In this document: positions 55,775 to 64,000 of the stretch, in pieces
Layout of the letters: the number at the start of each line of letters is the position of its first letter
Position numbering within the stretch: the stretch's first letter is position 1
Origin: Mycobacterium hubeiense
Lineage (GTDB): Bacteria; Actinomycetota; Actinomycetes; Mycobacteriales; Mycobacteriaceae
Direction: 5' to 3'
DNA: 64,000 nt
Assembly: GCF_002838065.1 (NCBI RefSeq)
Contig: NZ_PIZU01000006.1
Location: 62,001-126,000 of the forward strand
Made by a program: the position numbers and the translations under genes
Notes under the pieces: model-generated
Told to the model about the DNA's origin: nothing
The model's database searches: none
The model's input: the letters and a program-made list of their open reading frames with translations, nothing else

Positions 55775-56539
55775 ATGACCTTTGCAGAGAAAGCGAGGTT
55801 TATCGTGCTGGGCCTGCCCGACACCGTGCGCGCCTGCCTGTTCGACCTGGACGGGGTGCTCACCGACACCGCAAGCGTGCACAAGAAGGCCTGGAAAGCC
55901 ATGTTCGACGGCTATCTGCGGCAGCGGTCCGAACGCACCGCCGAACCGTTCGTCCCGTTCGACATCGGAGCCGACTATCTGACCTACGTGGACGGCAAGA
56001 AGCGCGAAGACGGCGTCCGCGCGTTTCTGGCCAGCCGCGGCATCGAACTGCCCGAAGGAAGCCCCGACGATCCGCCGGGCGCCGAGACCGTGCACGGGCT
56101 GGGCAACCGCAAGAACGAGGCGTTCCATCAGACGCTGCACAACGAGGGCGTCGAGGTGTTCGAGGGGTCCCGCCGCTACCTCGAAGCGGCCACCGCCGCG
56201 GGCCTCGGCCGCGCCGTGGTGTCCTCCAGCGCCAACACCCGCGAAGTGCTCGAGGTCACCGGCCTGGACCAGTTCATCCAGCAGCGGGTGGACGGTGTGA
56301 CGCTGAGCGAGGAGAACATCGTCGGCAAGCCCGCGCCGGACTCCTTCCTGCGCGCCGCGCAGCTGCTCGACGTCCCCCCTGCCGAGGCCGCGGTGTTCGA
56401 AGACGCGTTGTCCGGCGTCGCGGCCGGCCGCGCCGGAAACTTCGGATACGTCGTCGGCGTCGACCACGTCGGGCAGGCAGATGAGTTGCGGCGCAACGGC
56501 GCCGACGTCGTCCTCACCGATCTCGCCGAGCTCCTGTAG
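55775..56539 (+). CDS. HAD hydrolase, beta-phosphoglucomutase type
   Basis: A 254-residue HAD-superfamily protein. Motif I DLDGVLTD lies near residue 19, motif II in [12 protein letters not shown], and motif III/IV in [14 protein letters not shown] and [17 protein letters not shown]. It has the helical cap of phosphoglucomutases. It is next to a GH65 phosphorylase, and such pairs make and use beta-glucose 1-phosphate from disaccharides. The ATG at 55775 is chosen; GTG at 55805 is possible. It corresponds to Rv3400. Confidence 0.88.
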   Translation: MTFAEKARFIVLGLPDTVRACLFDLDGVLTDTASVHKKAWKAMFDGYLRQRSERTAEPFVPFDIGADYLTYVDGKKREDGVRAFLASRGIELPEGSPDDPPGAETVHGLGNRKNEAFHQTLHNEGVEVFEGSRRYLEAATAAGLGRAVVSSSANTREVLEVTGLDQFIQQRVDGVTLSEENIVGKPAPDSFLRAAQLLDVPPAEAAVFEDALSGVAAGRAGNFGYVVGVDHVGQADELRRNGADVVLTDLAELL

Positions 56540-56543
56540 CGCC

Positions 56544-58913
56544 ATGATGATCACCGATGACGCCTTTCCCGTCGAACCCTGGCATGTCCGCGAGACCCGC
56601 CTCGATCTCGAGCTACTCGCCCAGTCGGAGTCGCTGTTCGCGTTGTCCAACGGACACATCGGATTACGCGGCAATCTTGACGAGGGCGAACCGCATGGCC
56701 TGCCGGGCACCTACCTGAACTCGTTCTACGAAGTGAGGCCACTTCCCTACGCAGAAGCGGGATTCGGCTATCCGGAAGCCGGCCAGACCGTGGTCGACGT
56801 CACCAACGGCAAGATCATGCGGCTGCTGGTGGACGACGAACCGTTCGACGTCCGCTACGGCGAACTGATCGACCATGAACGAGTTCTCGACCTGCGCGCC
56901 GGCACCCTGACCCGTCGCGCGCACTGGCGGTCCCCGGCGGGCAAGCAGGTGAAGGTGACGTCCACCCGCTTGGTGTCGCTGACCCAGCGCAGTGTCGCCG
57001 CCATCGAGTACGTCGTGGAGGCGCTCGACGAATTCGTCTGCGTGACAGTGCAATCCGAACTGGTGGCCAACGAGGACCAACCGGAGGTCTCTGCGGATCC
57101 GCGCGTCGCGGCCGTGTTGGAACACCCTCTGCAGGCCGTTCACCATGAACACTCCGACCGCGGCGCCCTGCTGATACACCGCACGCGCGGTAGCGCTCTG
57201 ATGATGGCCGCCGCGATGGAGCACGACGTCGAGGTTCCCGGCCGGGTCGAGGTCAGCACGGACTCGCAGGACGACCTGGCCCGCACGACGGTGATCTGTG
57301 GGCTTCGGCCCGGCCAAAAGCTGCGCGTCGTCAAGTATCTCGCGTACGGGTGGTCGAGTCTGCGTTCGCGGCCCGCGCTGCGCGATCAGGCCGCGGGCGC
57401 TATCACCGGGGCTCGCTACAGCGGCTGGCAGGGCCTGCTGGACGCGCAGCGCGCCTACCTCGACGAGTTCTGGGACTGCGCCGACGTCGAGGTCGAGGGC
57501 GACCCCGACTGTCAGCAGGCGGTGCGGTTCGGGCTGTTCCACGTGCTGCAGGCCAGCGCCCGCGCCGAACGCCGCGCGATCGCGGGCAAGGGCCTGACCG
57601 GGACCGGTTATGACGGCCACGCCTTCTGGGACACAGAGGGTTTCGTGCTGCCAGTGCTGACCTACACCAAACCGCACGCCGCCGCCGACGCGCTGCGTTG
57701 GCGGGCGGCGACGCTGGATCTGGCCAAGGAACGCGCGCAGCTGCTCGACCTACAGGGCGCGAGCTTCCCATGGCGCACCATCCGCGGCCAGGAATGTTCG
57801 GCGTACTGGCCGGCAGGCACCGCCGCGTGGCACGTCAACGCCGACATCGCGATCGCGTTTGAGCGGTATCGCGTTGTGACGGGCGATGATTCGCTGGAGC
57901 GCGAATGCGGGCTGGCTGTACTGGTCGAAACGGCGCGGCTGTGGCTTTCGCTCGGACACCACGACCGGCACGGGGTGTGGCATCTGGACGGCGTGACGGG
58001 GCCGGACGAGTACACCGCCGTGGTCCGCGACAACGTGTTCACCAATTTGATGGCAGCGCACAATCTTCGCGTGGCGGCCGACGCCTGCACCCGTCATCCC
58101 GAGGCGGCCTACGACCTGGGTGTTACCACCGAGGAGACCGCCGCGTGGCGCGACGCTGCGGCCGCCGCGCATATCCCGTATGACGCCGAGCTGGGCGTGC
58201 ATCCGCAATGCGAAGGCTTCACCACCCTGCGGGAGTGGGACTTTTCGGCCAACACCACCTACCCATTGCTGATGAACGAGCCCTATGTGCGGCTTTATCC
58301 CGCGCAGGTGCTCAAGCAGGCCGATCTCGTGCTGGCGATGCATTGGCAGAGCCACGCCTTCACCCCCGAGCAGAAGGCCCGCAACGTCGACTACTACGAA
58401 CGGCGTACCACACGCGATTCGTCATTGTCGGCCTGTACGCAGGCGGTGATGTGCGCGGAGGTTGGGCATTTGGAGCTCGCACACGACTACACCTATGAGG
58501 CCGCGCTGATCGATCTGCGTGATCTGCACCAGAACACCCGCGACGGCCTGCACATGGCGTCACTGGCCGGCGCATGGACCGCGCTGGTCGCCGGGTTCGG
58601 CGGCTTGCGTGACGACGAGGGTGTGCTGTCGCTCGATCCGCATCTGCCCGATGGCATCTCCTGCTTACGATTCCGGTTGCGCTGGCGGGCTTTTCGACTC
58701 ACCGTCGACGCCAACCACGCCAATGTCACCTATACGCTGCGCGACGGGCCCGACGGTGCGCTGACCATCCGGCATGCCGGCAAGGATCTCGAACTGTCCA
58801 CCAGCACACCGTCAACCGTCGAGATCCAGCCGCGCCATCCCCTGCTGCCGCCCCCGCTGCAGCCACCGGGCCGCGAGCCGGTGCGCCGGCGCGGTCCGCT
58901 GAGCACGGGCTAG
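56544..58913 (+). CDS. GH65 disaccharide phosphorylase/hydrolase
   Basis: A 789-residue glycoside hydrolase family 65 protein. An N-terminal beta-sandwich (about 1-270) is followed by the (alpha/alpha)6 catalytic barrel, with the general acid Glu489 in GVTGPDEYTAVV, and a C-terminal domain. It should cleave maltose, trehalose, kojibiose or a similar disaccharide with phosphate, releasing beta-glucose 1-phosphate for the HAD enzyme 4 bp upstream. The ATG at 56544 is preferred to the longer frame. It corresponds to Rv3401. It overlaps the convergent dehydrogenase by 4 bp. Confidence 0.88.
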   Translation: MMITDDAFPVEPWHVRETRLDLELLAQSESLFALSNGHIGLRGNLDEGEPHGLPGTYLNSFYEVRPLPYAEAGFGYPEAGQTVVDVTNGKIMRLLVDDEPFDVRYGELIDHERVLDLRAGTLTRRAHWRSPAGKQVKVTSTRLVSLTQRSVAAIEYVVEALDEFVCVTVQSELVANEDQPEVSADPRVAAVLEHPLQAVHHEHSDRGALLIHRTRGSALMMAAAMEHDVEVPGRVEVSTDSQDDLARTTVICGLRPGQKLRVVKYLAYGWSSLRSRPALRDQAAGAITGARYSGWQGLLDAQRAYLDEFWDCADVEVEGDPDCQQAVRFGLFHVLQASARAERRAIAGKGLTGTGYDGHAFWDTEGFVLPVLTYTKPHAAADALRWRAATLDLAKERAQLLDLQGASFPWRTIRGQECSAYWPAGTAAWHVNADIAIAFERYRVVTGDDSLERECGLAVLVETARLWLSLGHHDRHGVWHLDGVTGPDEYTAVVRDNVFTNLMAAHNLRVAADACTRHPEAAYDLGVTTEETAAWRDAAAAAHIPYDAELGVHPQCEGFTTLREWDFSANTTYPLLMNEPYVRLYPAQVLKQADLVLAMHWQSHAFTPEQKARNVDYYERRTTRDSSLSACTQAVMCAEVGHLELAHDYTYEAALIDLRDLHQNTRDGLHMASLAGAWTALVAGFGGLRDDEGVLSLDPHLPDGISCLRFRLRWRAFRLTVDANHANVTYTLRDGPDGALTIRHAGKDLELSTSTPSTVEIQPRHPLLPPPLQPPGREPVRRRGPLSTG

Positions 58914-59956
58914 CCCACGCGCCGGCGCTGCAGCTCCGGGTTGGCGCAGTGGGCCAGCGGTTCCCCGCGGAGGTACCGGCCGACGTCGGCGGCGACGATC
59001 TGCGCGGCCTTGTGCGCCACCTGACGGCTGGCACCGGCGACGTGCGGGGTGATGACCACATTGGGTGCGGTGAGCAGAGGGTCACCCGGCGGGATGGGTT
59101 CGGCGGCGAACACGTCGAAGCCCGCGCCGTACAGCCGCCCGGACGCCAAAGCCTCGACCACGGCGTCGTCGTCGACAAGCGCGCCGCGGGCGCAATTGAC
59201 CAGCACGCTGCCGCGCGGCACGGCGGCGATCTGCTCGGCGCCGATCATGCCCTTGGTCTCGTCGGTGACGCGCGCGTGCAGCGAGACGATGCGCGATCGC
59301 GACAGCAACTCGTCCAGCGTCACCTTGGTCGCCACTCCGGCCACCGCATCGTCGGTGACGTACGGGTCGTGCACCAACACGGTCGCGCCGAGCGCGGTGA
59401 GCGCCGCGGCGACCCGCCGCCCGATTGCACCGAACCCGATCAAACCGACTGTGCTGCCGTCGATTTCGATGCCGCAGTTCTCGTATGCATAGTAGTCGCC
59501 GCGCCAGGTGCCCGCGCGCAGATCTGAGTGCAGGTCCGGGATGCGGCGCGCCGCGGCGAGAATCAGCGCGATGGTGTGCTCGGCGGTCGCGGCGGCGTTG
59601 CGGCCCGGCGCGAACGTGACCGCGACACCGTGCCGCGTCGCCGCCTCGATGTTGGCGTTGACCGGGCCGCCCCGGCTGACACAGAACAGCTCGAGGTCCG
59701 GGCAGGCGTCGAGCACCTTCTCGGTGAGCGGGGCCATCTGGGTGACGCAAATCCGCGCGCCGGCCAGCGCCTCGATGAGCTCGTCTTCCGTGCCGGAGGC
59801 CTCGTCGACCTCGGCGACCCGGCCGAACGGCGTGTGCGGCCAGGGCAGGGTGAGCTCGCGGATGGTGACGTCGTCGCCGGATTCGGCGCGAACGGCATCG
59901 GCGAGCAGCCAGGGCAGGACGAAGTGATCGCCGGCGGCTAAGACGGTCGTGGGCAT
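58910..59956 (-). CDS. D-2-hydroxyacid dehydrogenase
   Basis: A 348-residue NAD-binding dehydrogenase. The Rossmann motif is VGLIGFGAIGRRVAAAL, the catalytic Arg is in VNCARGALVDDD and the His in ITPHVAGAS. It has the longer N-terminal part seen in enzymes grouped near SerA/erythronate dehydrogenases. The ATG at 59956 is placed by the protein start and an upstream GGAAAGG. It precedes no other genes in its direction except through the histidine-phosphatase and kinase genes upstream, so it is the last gene of a small sugar or sugar-acid operon. Confidence 0.85.
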   Translation of the reverse strand: MPTTVLAAGDHFVLPWLLADAVRAESGDDVTIRELTLPWPHTPFGRVAEVDEASGTEDELIEALAGARICVTQMAPLTEKVLDACPDLELFCVSRGGPVNANIEAATRHGVAVTFAPGRNAAATAEHTIALILAAARRIPDLHSDLRAGTWRGDYYAYENCGIEIDGSTVGLIGFGAIGRRVAAALTALGATVLVHDPYVTDDAVAGVATKVTLDELLSRSRIVSLHARVTDETKGMIGAEQIAAVPRGSVLVNCARGALVDDDAVVEALASGRLYGAGFDVFAAEPIPPGDPLLTAPNVVITPHVAGASRQVAHKAAQIVAADVGRYLRGEPLAHCANPELQRRRVG

Positions 59957-59982
59957 GGCGGTGACCTTTCCGTGTCGATGGG

Positions 59983-60615
59983 TCAGTGGGTTCGGATCGA
60001 TCCGGGGATCAGCTCGATCGGGGTGTTGAATTCCAGCAGCGCGGTCTGCCCGTCGCGCAGCCTCAGCATGGTGAGCCCGGCATTGCGCATGAACGGGAAC
60101 AACCGGCGGTAGTTGGCCAGCGGGATGCCCAGCAGCTGGCACAGCACCAGCCGCAGCACGGTGGTGTGCCCGACGATGAGCACCTTGCCGTCCGGCTCGG
60201 CGACGCAGATCTCGTTGAGACAGGCCAACATTCGTGCGACCGCGTCGCGGGGGTCCTCGCCGCCCGGCAGGTGGTTGGCCACCGGGTCGGCGACGAAGGC
60301 GTCGAACGCGTCGGGAAACTTGTGCCGCATCTCCGCGGTGGTGAGGCCTTCGCCGTCGCCGAAGTCGAGTTCGACCAGCCGCTCGTCGACCTGCGTGGCC
60401 AGGCCGGTGGTGTCGGCGACCCGGGCGGCGGTGTCGCGCGCCCGCCCGAGCGGCGAACACCACAGCGCGGTGAGGCCGGCGTGGCGCGCCCATTCACCGA
60501 GCAACCTCGCCTGCTCGACGCCGCGCTCGGTGAGCGCGATGTCGCTTCTGCCTGCGTAGCGGTTCTCCGCGTGCCACACAGTTTCGCCGTGACGGGTCAA
60601 CACCAGCTGAGTCAT
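59983..60615 (-). CDS. Histidine phosphatase (phosphoglycerate-mutase-like)
   Basis: A 210-residue histidine-phosphatase-superfamily protein. The catalytic motif is LTRHGETVWHAENRYAGRSD near residue 6, with the second catalytic His in LIVGHTTVLRL near 150 and the Glu in ELDFGDGEG. It would act on a sugar phosphate or phosphate ester. It starts in a 1-bp TGATG overlap with the carbohydrate kinase stop and lies 26 bp before the dehydrogenase. A kinase plus phosphatase plus dehydrogenase set suggests a short pathway for a sugar or sugar acid; the real substrate is unknown. Confidence 0.85.
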   Translation of the reverse strand: MTQLVLTRHGETVWHAENRYAGRSDIALTERGVEQARLLGEWARHAGLTALWCSPLGRARDTAARVADTTGLATQVDERLVELDFGDGEGLTTAEMRHKFPDAFDAFVADPVANHLPGGEDPRDAVARMLACLNEICVAEPDGKVLIVGHTTVLRLVLCQLLGIPLANYRRLFPFMRNAGLTMLRLRDGQTALLEFNTPIELIPGSIRTH

Positions 60616-61424
60616 CACGCTCCCCTCCGATGTGCGTGTGCCGCGACCTCGGCCGGCAGCCAGCCGCGGCGGTTGAGTTCGTCGACAAGCTGCAGATAGG
60701 GCTCGGTGAATCGGTCGCCGGGCCTGGGTTCGATGACCTCCCGCACCCGCACCATCGTGGCGGCGACGTCGTCGGCGCGGCGGCCGACGGACGCGGCCAG
60801 CACGGCCATGCCGACCGCCGGTTCGGCGTTCTCGACCAGTTGCACCGGCCGGCCGAGCACGTCGGCGCGTAGCCCGCACCAGTAGCGGCTCTTGGTGGCG
60901 CCGCCGGTGAGCGTGAGCGGGCCATCCGTCGGGGCACCGAGAAGGTCGAGGTAGTCGAAGCAGAGCCGCTCGATGAACGCGACGCCCTGCAATAGCGCGG
61001 CGTAGTGGTCGATCTCGTCGACGGGTTCGCCGAGCACGAATCCTTCCGCGTCCGGCGCGGTGAACGGGAATCGCTCGCCCCGTGACACCAGCGGGTAGGC
61101 GATCACGCCGGCGGGCTCGCGGCTCGCTGCCGCGCGATTCAACTCCTCCAGGTCGCGGCCCGGGTAGTGGGCGGTCAGCACGCCGGCGCCAGTGCTCGAC
61201 GCGCCACCGGGCAGCCACCCGCCGTGCGGCGCGCGATGCGAGTACACCACCCCGAGTGGGTCGTCGAGCAAATGCTTGGTGACGCCCTTGAGCACCAGCG
61301 TCGTGCCGAGCACGGAGTTCCACGCGCCGACCTCGAGGGCACCCGCGCCGAGTTGGGCGGCGCAGCCGTCGGTCATACCGGCCACCACCGGCGTGCCGAC
61401 GGGGATGCCGGTCAAGCGGCGGTT
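60615..61424 (-). pseudogene. FGGY-family carbohydrate kinase, N-terminal half deleted
   Basis: About 270 residues of the C-terminal part of an FGGY kinase remain, beginning at RRLTGIPVGTPVVAGMTDGCAAQLGAG. The nucleotide-binding half has GPLTLTGGATKSRYWCGLRADVLGRPVQL. The N-terminal sugar-binding half (some 220 residues) is missing. Upstream of about 61420 the same strand is antisense to a DeoR regulator, and the few extra residues in frame (to 61487) are not kinase-like. Both are cut at one junction at about 61412-61424. It should not be functional as a kinase. Confidence 0.75.
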
Positions 61425-61950
61425 GGCGGCCGCCGCACTCGAACTGGTCACGCCGGGCCAGACCATCCTCATCGACGACTCGACCACTTGCCTCTACCTC
61501 GCCCAGCGGCTGCCGGAGCGGGCGCCGATCACCGTCGTCACCCACTTCCTCGCACTGATCAAGGTGCTCGCCGGCCAACCCGGCGTGAACCTGGTCGCGC
61601 TGGGCGGCACGTACTACCCGTCCTATGACGCGTTCTTCGGGGTGCAGACGGTCGACGCGGTCGCGGGCATGCGCGCCGATCTGCTGTTCATGTCGCCCAC
61701 TGCGGTCACACATGGTCGCTGCTACAACCAGACCCACGAGACCGTCGCGGTGGAGCGCGCGATGATCGACGTCGCCGCGCGGCCGGTGCTACTCGCCGAC
61801 CACACCAAGTTCACGCGGCAGGGCCTGTACCTGTTGGCGCCGCTCACCGCGTTCGACACCGTTCTCGTCGACCCCGGCCTGCCCACTGCGGAATTGCGCG
61901 GCATCCGCGAACTCGGCGCGCGCGTTCACGTCGTCGGCTCGTCGCGCTGA
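61411..61950 (+). pseudogene. DeoR-family regulator, DNA-binding half deleted
   Basis: The C-terminal effector domain of a DeoR regulator, about 175 residues starting at KRRLAAAALELVTPGQTILIDDST, with VVTHFLALIKVLAG, VALGGTYYPSYDAFFG and LADHTKFTRQGLYLLAPL. The N-terminal DeoR HTH (about 80 residues) is absent. The open frame extends upstream to 61192 but that part is antisense to the kinase remnant. In the ancestor this gene was divergent from the kinase; a single deletion removed both 5' parts and the promoters. Confidence 0.75.
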
Positions 61951-61986
61951 GCGGATTGTCCTTGGCACCGTGTGGCGTTCGCGCAG

Positions 61987-62922
61987 CTATCCGCGTCGTG
62001 CCGCGTCATGCCACTTCAACGACGCGGGCACCAAGTGCCATGCGACGCGAATCGCCGACCGCACGCTGCGATAGGCCGTCTCGTCGGCGGCCGACCATGC
62101 GATGCCGAATCGGTCCCGCACGCCGGCCGGTAGGCCACCGAATATGACCAGCCGCATCGGCACAGCCAGCGCGGCGCGCACCGGCCAGGTGGGCAACAGC
62201 CGATCGGCGAGCGGTCGCAACCGCGGATGCGCGGGCAGGTGCGGGGATGTGCTCATGTCGGGTATCGCGACGCGATTGATGACGTCGATCAGATAGTCGG
62301 ACGCCGGGTTGGGCTCGAGAACGTCGCGGCAGTAGCGGTCGAACTCCGCGTCGAATGCCCTTCGGTCAGCGGGCACGACGGAATCGCTGACCCCGTAGCG
62401 GCGATACCACTCGCATCCCTCGTCATAGAGCTGCTCCCACTGCGCATCGGTGAGCCGGTAGCTGTCCCAATAGCGGGCGACGCGGTCGACCATCCGTTGA
62501 AACGTGGCGTGCGCCCACCAGTACGTCTCGGGGTTGAGTGCGTGGTAACGAGTGCCATCGGGCATGTGCCCCTTGATGTCTCGGTGGTAGTCGCGTACTT
62601 GTGTGCCGGTTGTGGCGGCATCGGGACCGTCGTAGACCGTGCCGAGAATCCCGGGCAGGGAACGGAATACCCGATCGACGGGGTCCTCGAAGAAGTTGGA
62701 ATGCTCGATCAACGCATACCCAATGGCCGGATGCATCGTCTGCAACAAGCCCGCCGTGCCGCCTTCGAAGGCGATGCGCAGATCGCCCGCCCACCGCCAC
62801 AGCAACGAGTCAGCGTTCAGCGTCACGGCGTCGACTCTGCCGATCTCAGTCAACTCGTGCGCCCGCCGTCGCTGATGGCAACTGGTTTGCGTTTCGGGCT
62901 GCTGCGGCCCAGCAACCATCAT
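61987..62922 (-). CDS. MpaB-like oxygenase (DUF2236 type)
   Basis: A 311-residue protein of the MpaB/DUF2236 family. An Arg/Asp-rich core is near residue 45-65 (LRIAFEGGTAGLLQTMHPAIGYALIEHS), with DPVDRVFRSLPGILGTVYD, and YHALNPETYWWAHATFQRMVDRV around 125. MpaB is a heme-containing oxygenase of mycophenolic-acid synthesis, and mycobacteria hold many members related to latex-clearing proteins. The ATG at 62922 overlaps the TetR stop (ATGA). It is cotranscribed with the TetR gene. Substrate unknown. Confidence 0.8.
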   Translation of the reverse strand: MMVAGPQQPETQTSCHQRRRAHELTEIGRVDAVTLNADSLLWRWAGDLRIAFEGGTAGLLQTMHPAIGYALIEHSNFFEDPVDRVFRSLPGILGTVYDGPDAATTGTQVRDYHRDIKGHMPDGTRYHALNPETYWWAHATFQRMVDRVARYWDSYRLTDAQWEQLYDEGCEWYRRYGVSDSVVPADRRAFDAEFDRYCRDVLEPNPASDYLIDVINRVAIPDMSTSPHLPAHPRLRPLADRLLPTWPVRAALAVPMRLVIFGGLPAGVRDRFGIAWSAADETAYRSVRSAIRVAWHLVPASLKWHDAARRG

Positions 62923-63563
62923 GCCGCCTCCGCGGCAATACCGCGGCACACCATGTCGACGGTCGCGCGCACCCGCGCCGCCAACACCTCACGATCGGGC
63001 TGATGGCCATGGCGCAGCATCACGCCGAACGGAATCGCGACGACGGAATCCGCGGTCGCTTCGACATCGATGTCGCCTCGGACGTACCCCGCCGCGATGC
63101 CCGCGCGCAAAAGTCCGCTCAACACCGCGGCACCCTCATCGAAACCGCGGCAGAACTTCTCCGTCATCTCACGGTCGACGCCACAGCTCTGCAGCAGCAT
63201 GAGGCGAGCGAGCCGCGGATCCTCGGTGAGCAGGTCGATACAGGCCAACCCCAAATTGTTCGAGAAGTCGCGGAACTCGGCCAGTGATGTGGGCGGTCCC
63301 GACAAGGTCTGGCCGATCGTCGACATGATGCGGTCGATGGCGTGGCGAACGACGTGTTCGAGGATGTCGCGCTTGTTCTCGAAGTAGCGATAGAACATCG
63401 AATGGCCCGCCCCCAGTCGCTTCGCGATGTGGGCGATCGACGTCTGGTGGTAGCCGCGGTCGGCGAACTCGGCAAGTGCCGCCTCGATGACTTCTTCGCG
63501 AACCAACTCGCTTCTCTTGAGCCGTTGACGCTCGGCCATCCGCGTCGCTGCCTGGTCGACCAT
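62919..63563 (-). CDS. TetR-family regulator
   Basis: A 214-residue TetR repressor with the HTH REEVIEAALAEFADRGYHQTSIAHIAKRLGAGHSMFYRYFENKRDILEHVV near residue 22-70 and a C-terminal ligand domain. The ATG at 63563 is preferred over the TTG nine codons upstream since a TATTCT -10 element ends 6 nt before it. It is followed by the MpaB-like gene in overlap and is divergent from the membrane-protein gene at 63695. It probably represses both directions; the ligand is unknown. Confidence 0.87.
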   Translation of the reverse strand: MVDQAATRMAERQRLKRSELVREEVIEAALAEFADRGYHQTSIAHIAKRLGAGHSMFYRYFENKRDILEHVVRHAIDRIMSTIGQTLSGPPTSLAEFRDFSNNLGLACIDLLTEDPRLARLMLLQSCGVDREMTEKFCRGFDEGAAVLSGLLRAGIAAGYVRGDIDVEATADSVVAIPFGVMLRHGHQPDREVLAARVRATVDMVCRGIAAEAA

Positions 63564-63569
63564 GCGGCG

Positions 63570-63600
63570 AGAATAGCCCACTTCCGACAATCACTCGCAA
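63570..63600 (-). promoter_or_regulatory. Leaderless promoter of tetR-mpaB
   Basis: On the minus strand TTGCGA (63600-63595), a 19-nt spacer, and TATTCT (63575-63570) end 6 nt before the ATG at 63563. Confidence 0.55.
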
Positions 63601-63602
63601 AA

Positions 63603-63654
63603 CGGAATGGATTGTCACAAACTGATTGACTTGTTCCGCACCCGGCATTAGCGT
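63603..63654 (+). promoter_or_regulatory. Promoter of the membrane-protein gene with inverted repeat
   Basis: TTGACT (63626-63631), a 17-nt spacer, and TAGCGT (63649-63654) form a promoter with an expected leader of about 35 nt. CGGAA (63603-63607) and TTCCG (63634-63638) flank the region as an inverted repeat and may be the TetR site. Confidence 0.4.
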
Positions 63655-63694
63655 TCCGCACAGAGATGGCAGCAAACCGACCGAGGGAGACGAT

Positions 63695-64000
63695 GTGACA
63701 CAGCCGTCGGGAGCCGAATGGGGCGTGCCGCCCGTGACCACGGGAGAGCCGTGGTGGGCGTGGACAGTGGTGGCAGTGCTCGTCGCGTGCCTTGTCTTAT
63801 CGCTGGTCTACGTGATCATGCTGACCGTCCGCCGCCACGAAGACGCACTCATGTACTGGCTGATCATGCTGGGCGGGGTCACGGTGCTGCCGTACTTCGT
63901 GGAACCGTGGCTCGACGTCATCGGTGCCACCACCTACATGACCAATGCTCTGCCCTATGTCACGATCGCCGACCGGCCGCTGCCGATCTTCGTCCCACTG
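63695..64000 (+). CDS. Multi-pass membrane protein (partial, start only)
   Basis: The GTG at 63695 with GGGAGA at 63685-63690 opens a frame with no stop before the window ends. The first 102 residues show a short soluble start (TQPSGAEWGVPPVTTGEPWW), a membrane segment (about 24-46), a charged turn (TVRRHEDALMYW) and a second hydrophobic segment. It is divergent from tetR-mpaB, which places it in the same regulatory unit. Mycobacterial genes in this position are often called AveC-like membrane cyclases, but I cannot confirm this from the fragment. Confidence 0.6.
   Translation, partial: MTQPSGAEWGVPPVTTGEPWWAWTVVAVLVACLVLSLVYVIMLTVRRHEDALMYWLIMLGGVTVLPYFVEPWLDVIGATTYMTNALPYVTIADRPLPIFVPL

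Noticed and set aside
61192..61430. The upstream extension of the DeoR frame as a genuine N-terminal domain
   Set aside because: It is antisense to the FGGY kinase remnant and shows no helix-turn-helix; the true N-terminus is missing.

Overview
The window is a high-GC actinobacterial chromosome segment, almost certainly from a mycobacterium (Mycolicibacterium-like). From remembered gene order in M. tuberculosis, the right two thirds follow the block mfpEDCBA - spoU - nitroreductase - PNPOx - dnaE2 ... htdY - acrA1 - iunH - imuB - imuA' - guaA - HAD/GH65, with extra genes inserted between conserved anchors. Mycobacterial LexA boxes and many apparently leaderless promoters fit this assignment. 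I saw no rRNA, tRNA, CRISPR array, IS element or prophage.

Layout. (1) 1-531: end of an ABC exporter cut by the window edge. (2) 630-21418: a catabolic region for aldaric acids (glucarate/galactarate type). It holds three enolase-superfamily acid-sugar dehydratases, KdgD and 2-oxoglutarate semialdehyde dehydrogenase, which together lead to 2-oxoglutarate. It also holds two 2-hydroxyacid dehydrogenases, a Dpp/Opp-type ABC importer, a TauE-like permease, a TctABC tricarboxylate transporter, two LysR regulators and one IclR regulator. Four promoters in this region share a long box with TTGGAC at the -35 position. (3) 21421-26297: the MfpA gyrase-protection operon. (4) 26557-34513: TrmL, a divergent nitroreductase/flavin-oxidoreductase pair, an APC permease, SOS-controlled dnaE2 and an SOS-controlled DUF222/HNH gene. 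(5) 34722-36983: a thioredoxin-reductase-like flavoprotein with a methyltransferase, then a toxin-antitoxin pair. (6) 36991-46019: stress protein, lipid genes (HtdY, AcrA1), TetR/SDR/SMR, nucleoside hydrolase and the ImuA'-ImuB mutasome genes. (7) 46131-49914: a secreted/membrane cluster built around an S53 peptidase. (8) 49978-54122: SDR, diiron ferritin-like protein, Baeyer-Villiger-type monooxygenase and MerR regulator in one operon. (9) 54146-58913: GuaA, HAD phosphatase/mutase and GH65 phosphorylase. (10) 58910-61950: a small sugar-acid cluster in which a kinase and a DeoR regulator are both truncated at one deletion junction. (11) 61987-64000: TetR, MpaB-like oxygenase and the start of a membrane protein.

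Three genes look damaged: the ABC permease at 9248 (first membrane segment lost, frame changed), the kinase/DeoR pair at about 61415, and acrA1 (+1 shift near 40830). These could be true mutations or assembly errors.

The strongest non-obvious signals are the shared promoter box of the aldarate region, the identical LexA/-10/start layout of dnaE2 and the DUF222 gene, and a fixed 6-nt gap between a TANNNT-like -10 element and the start codon at ten genes.
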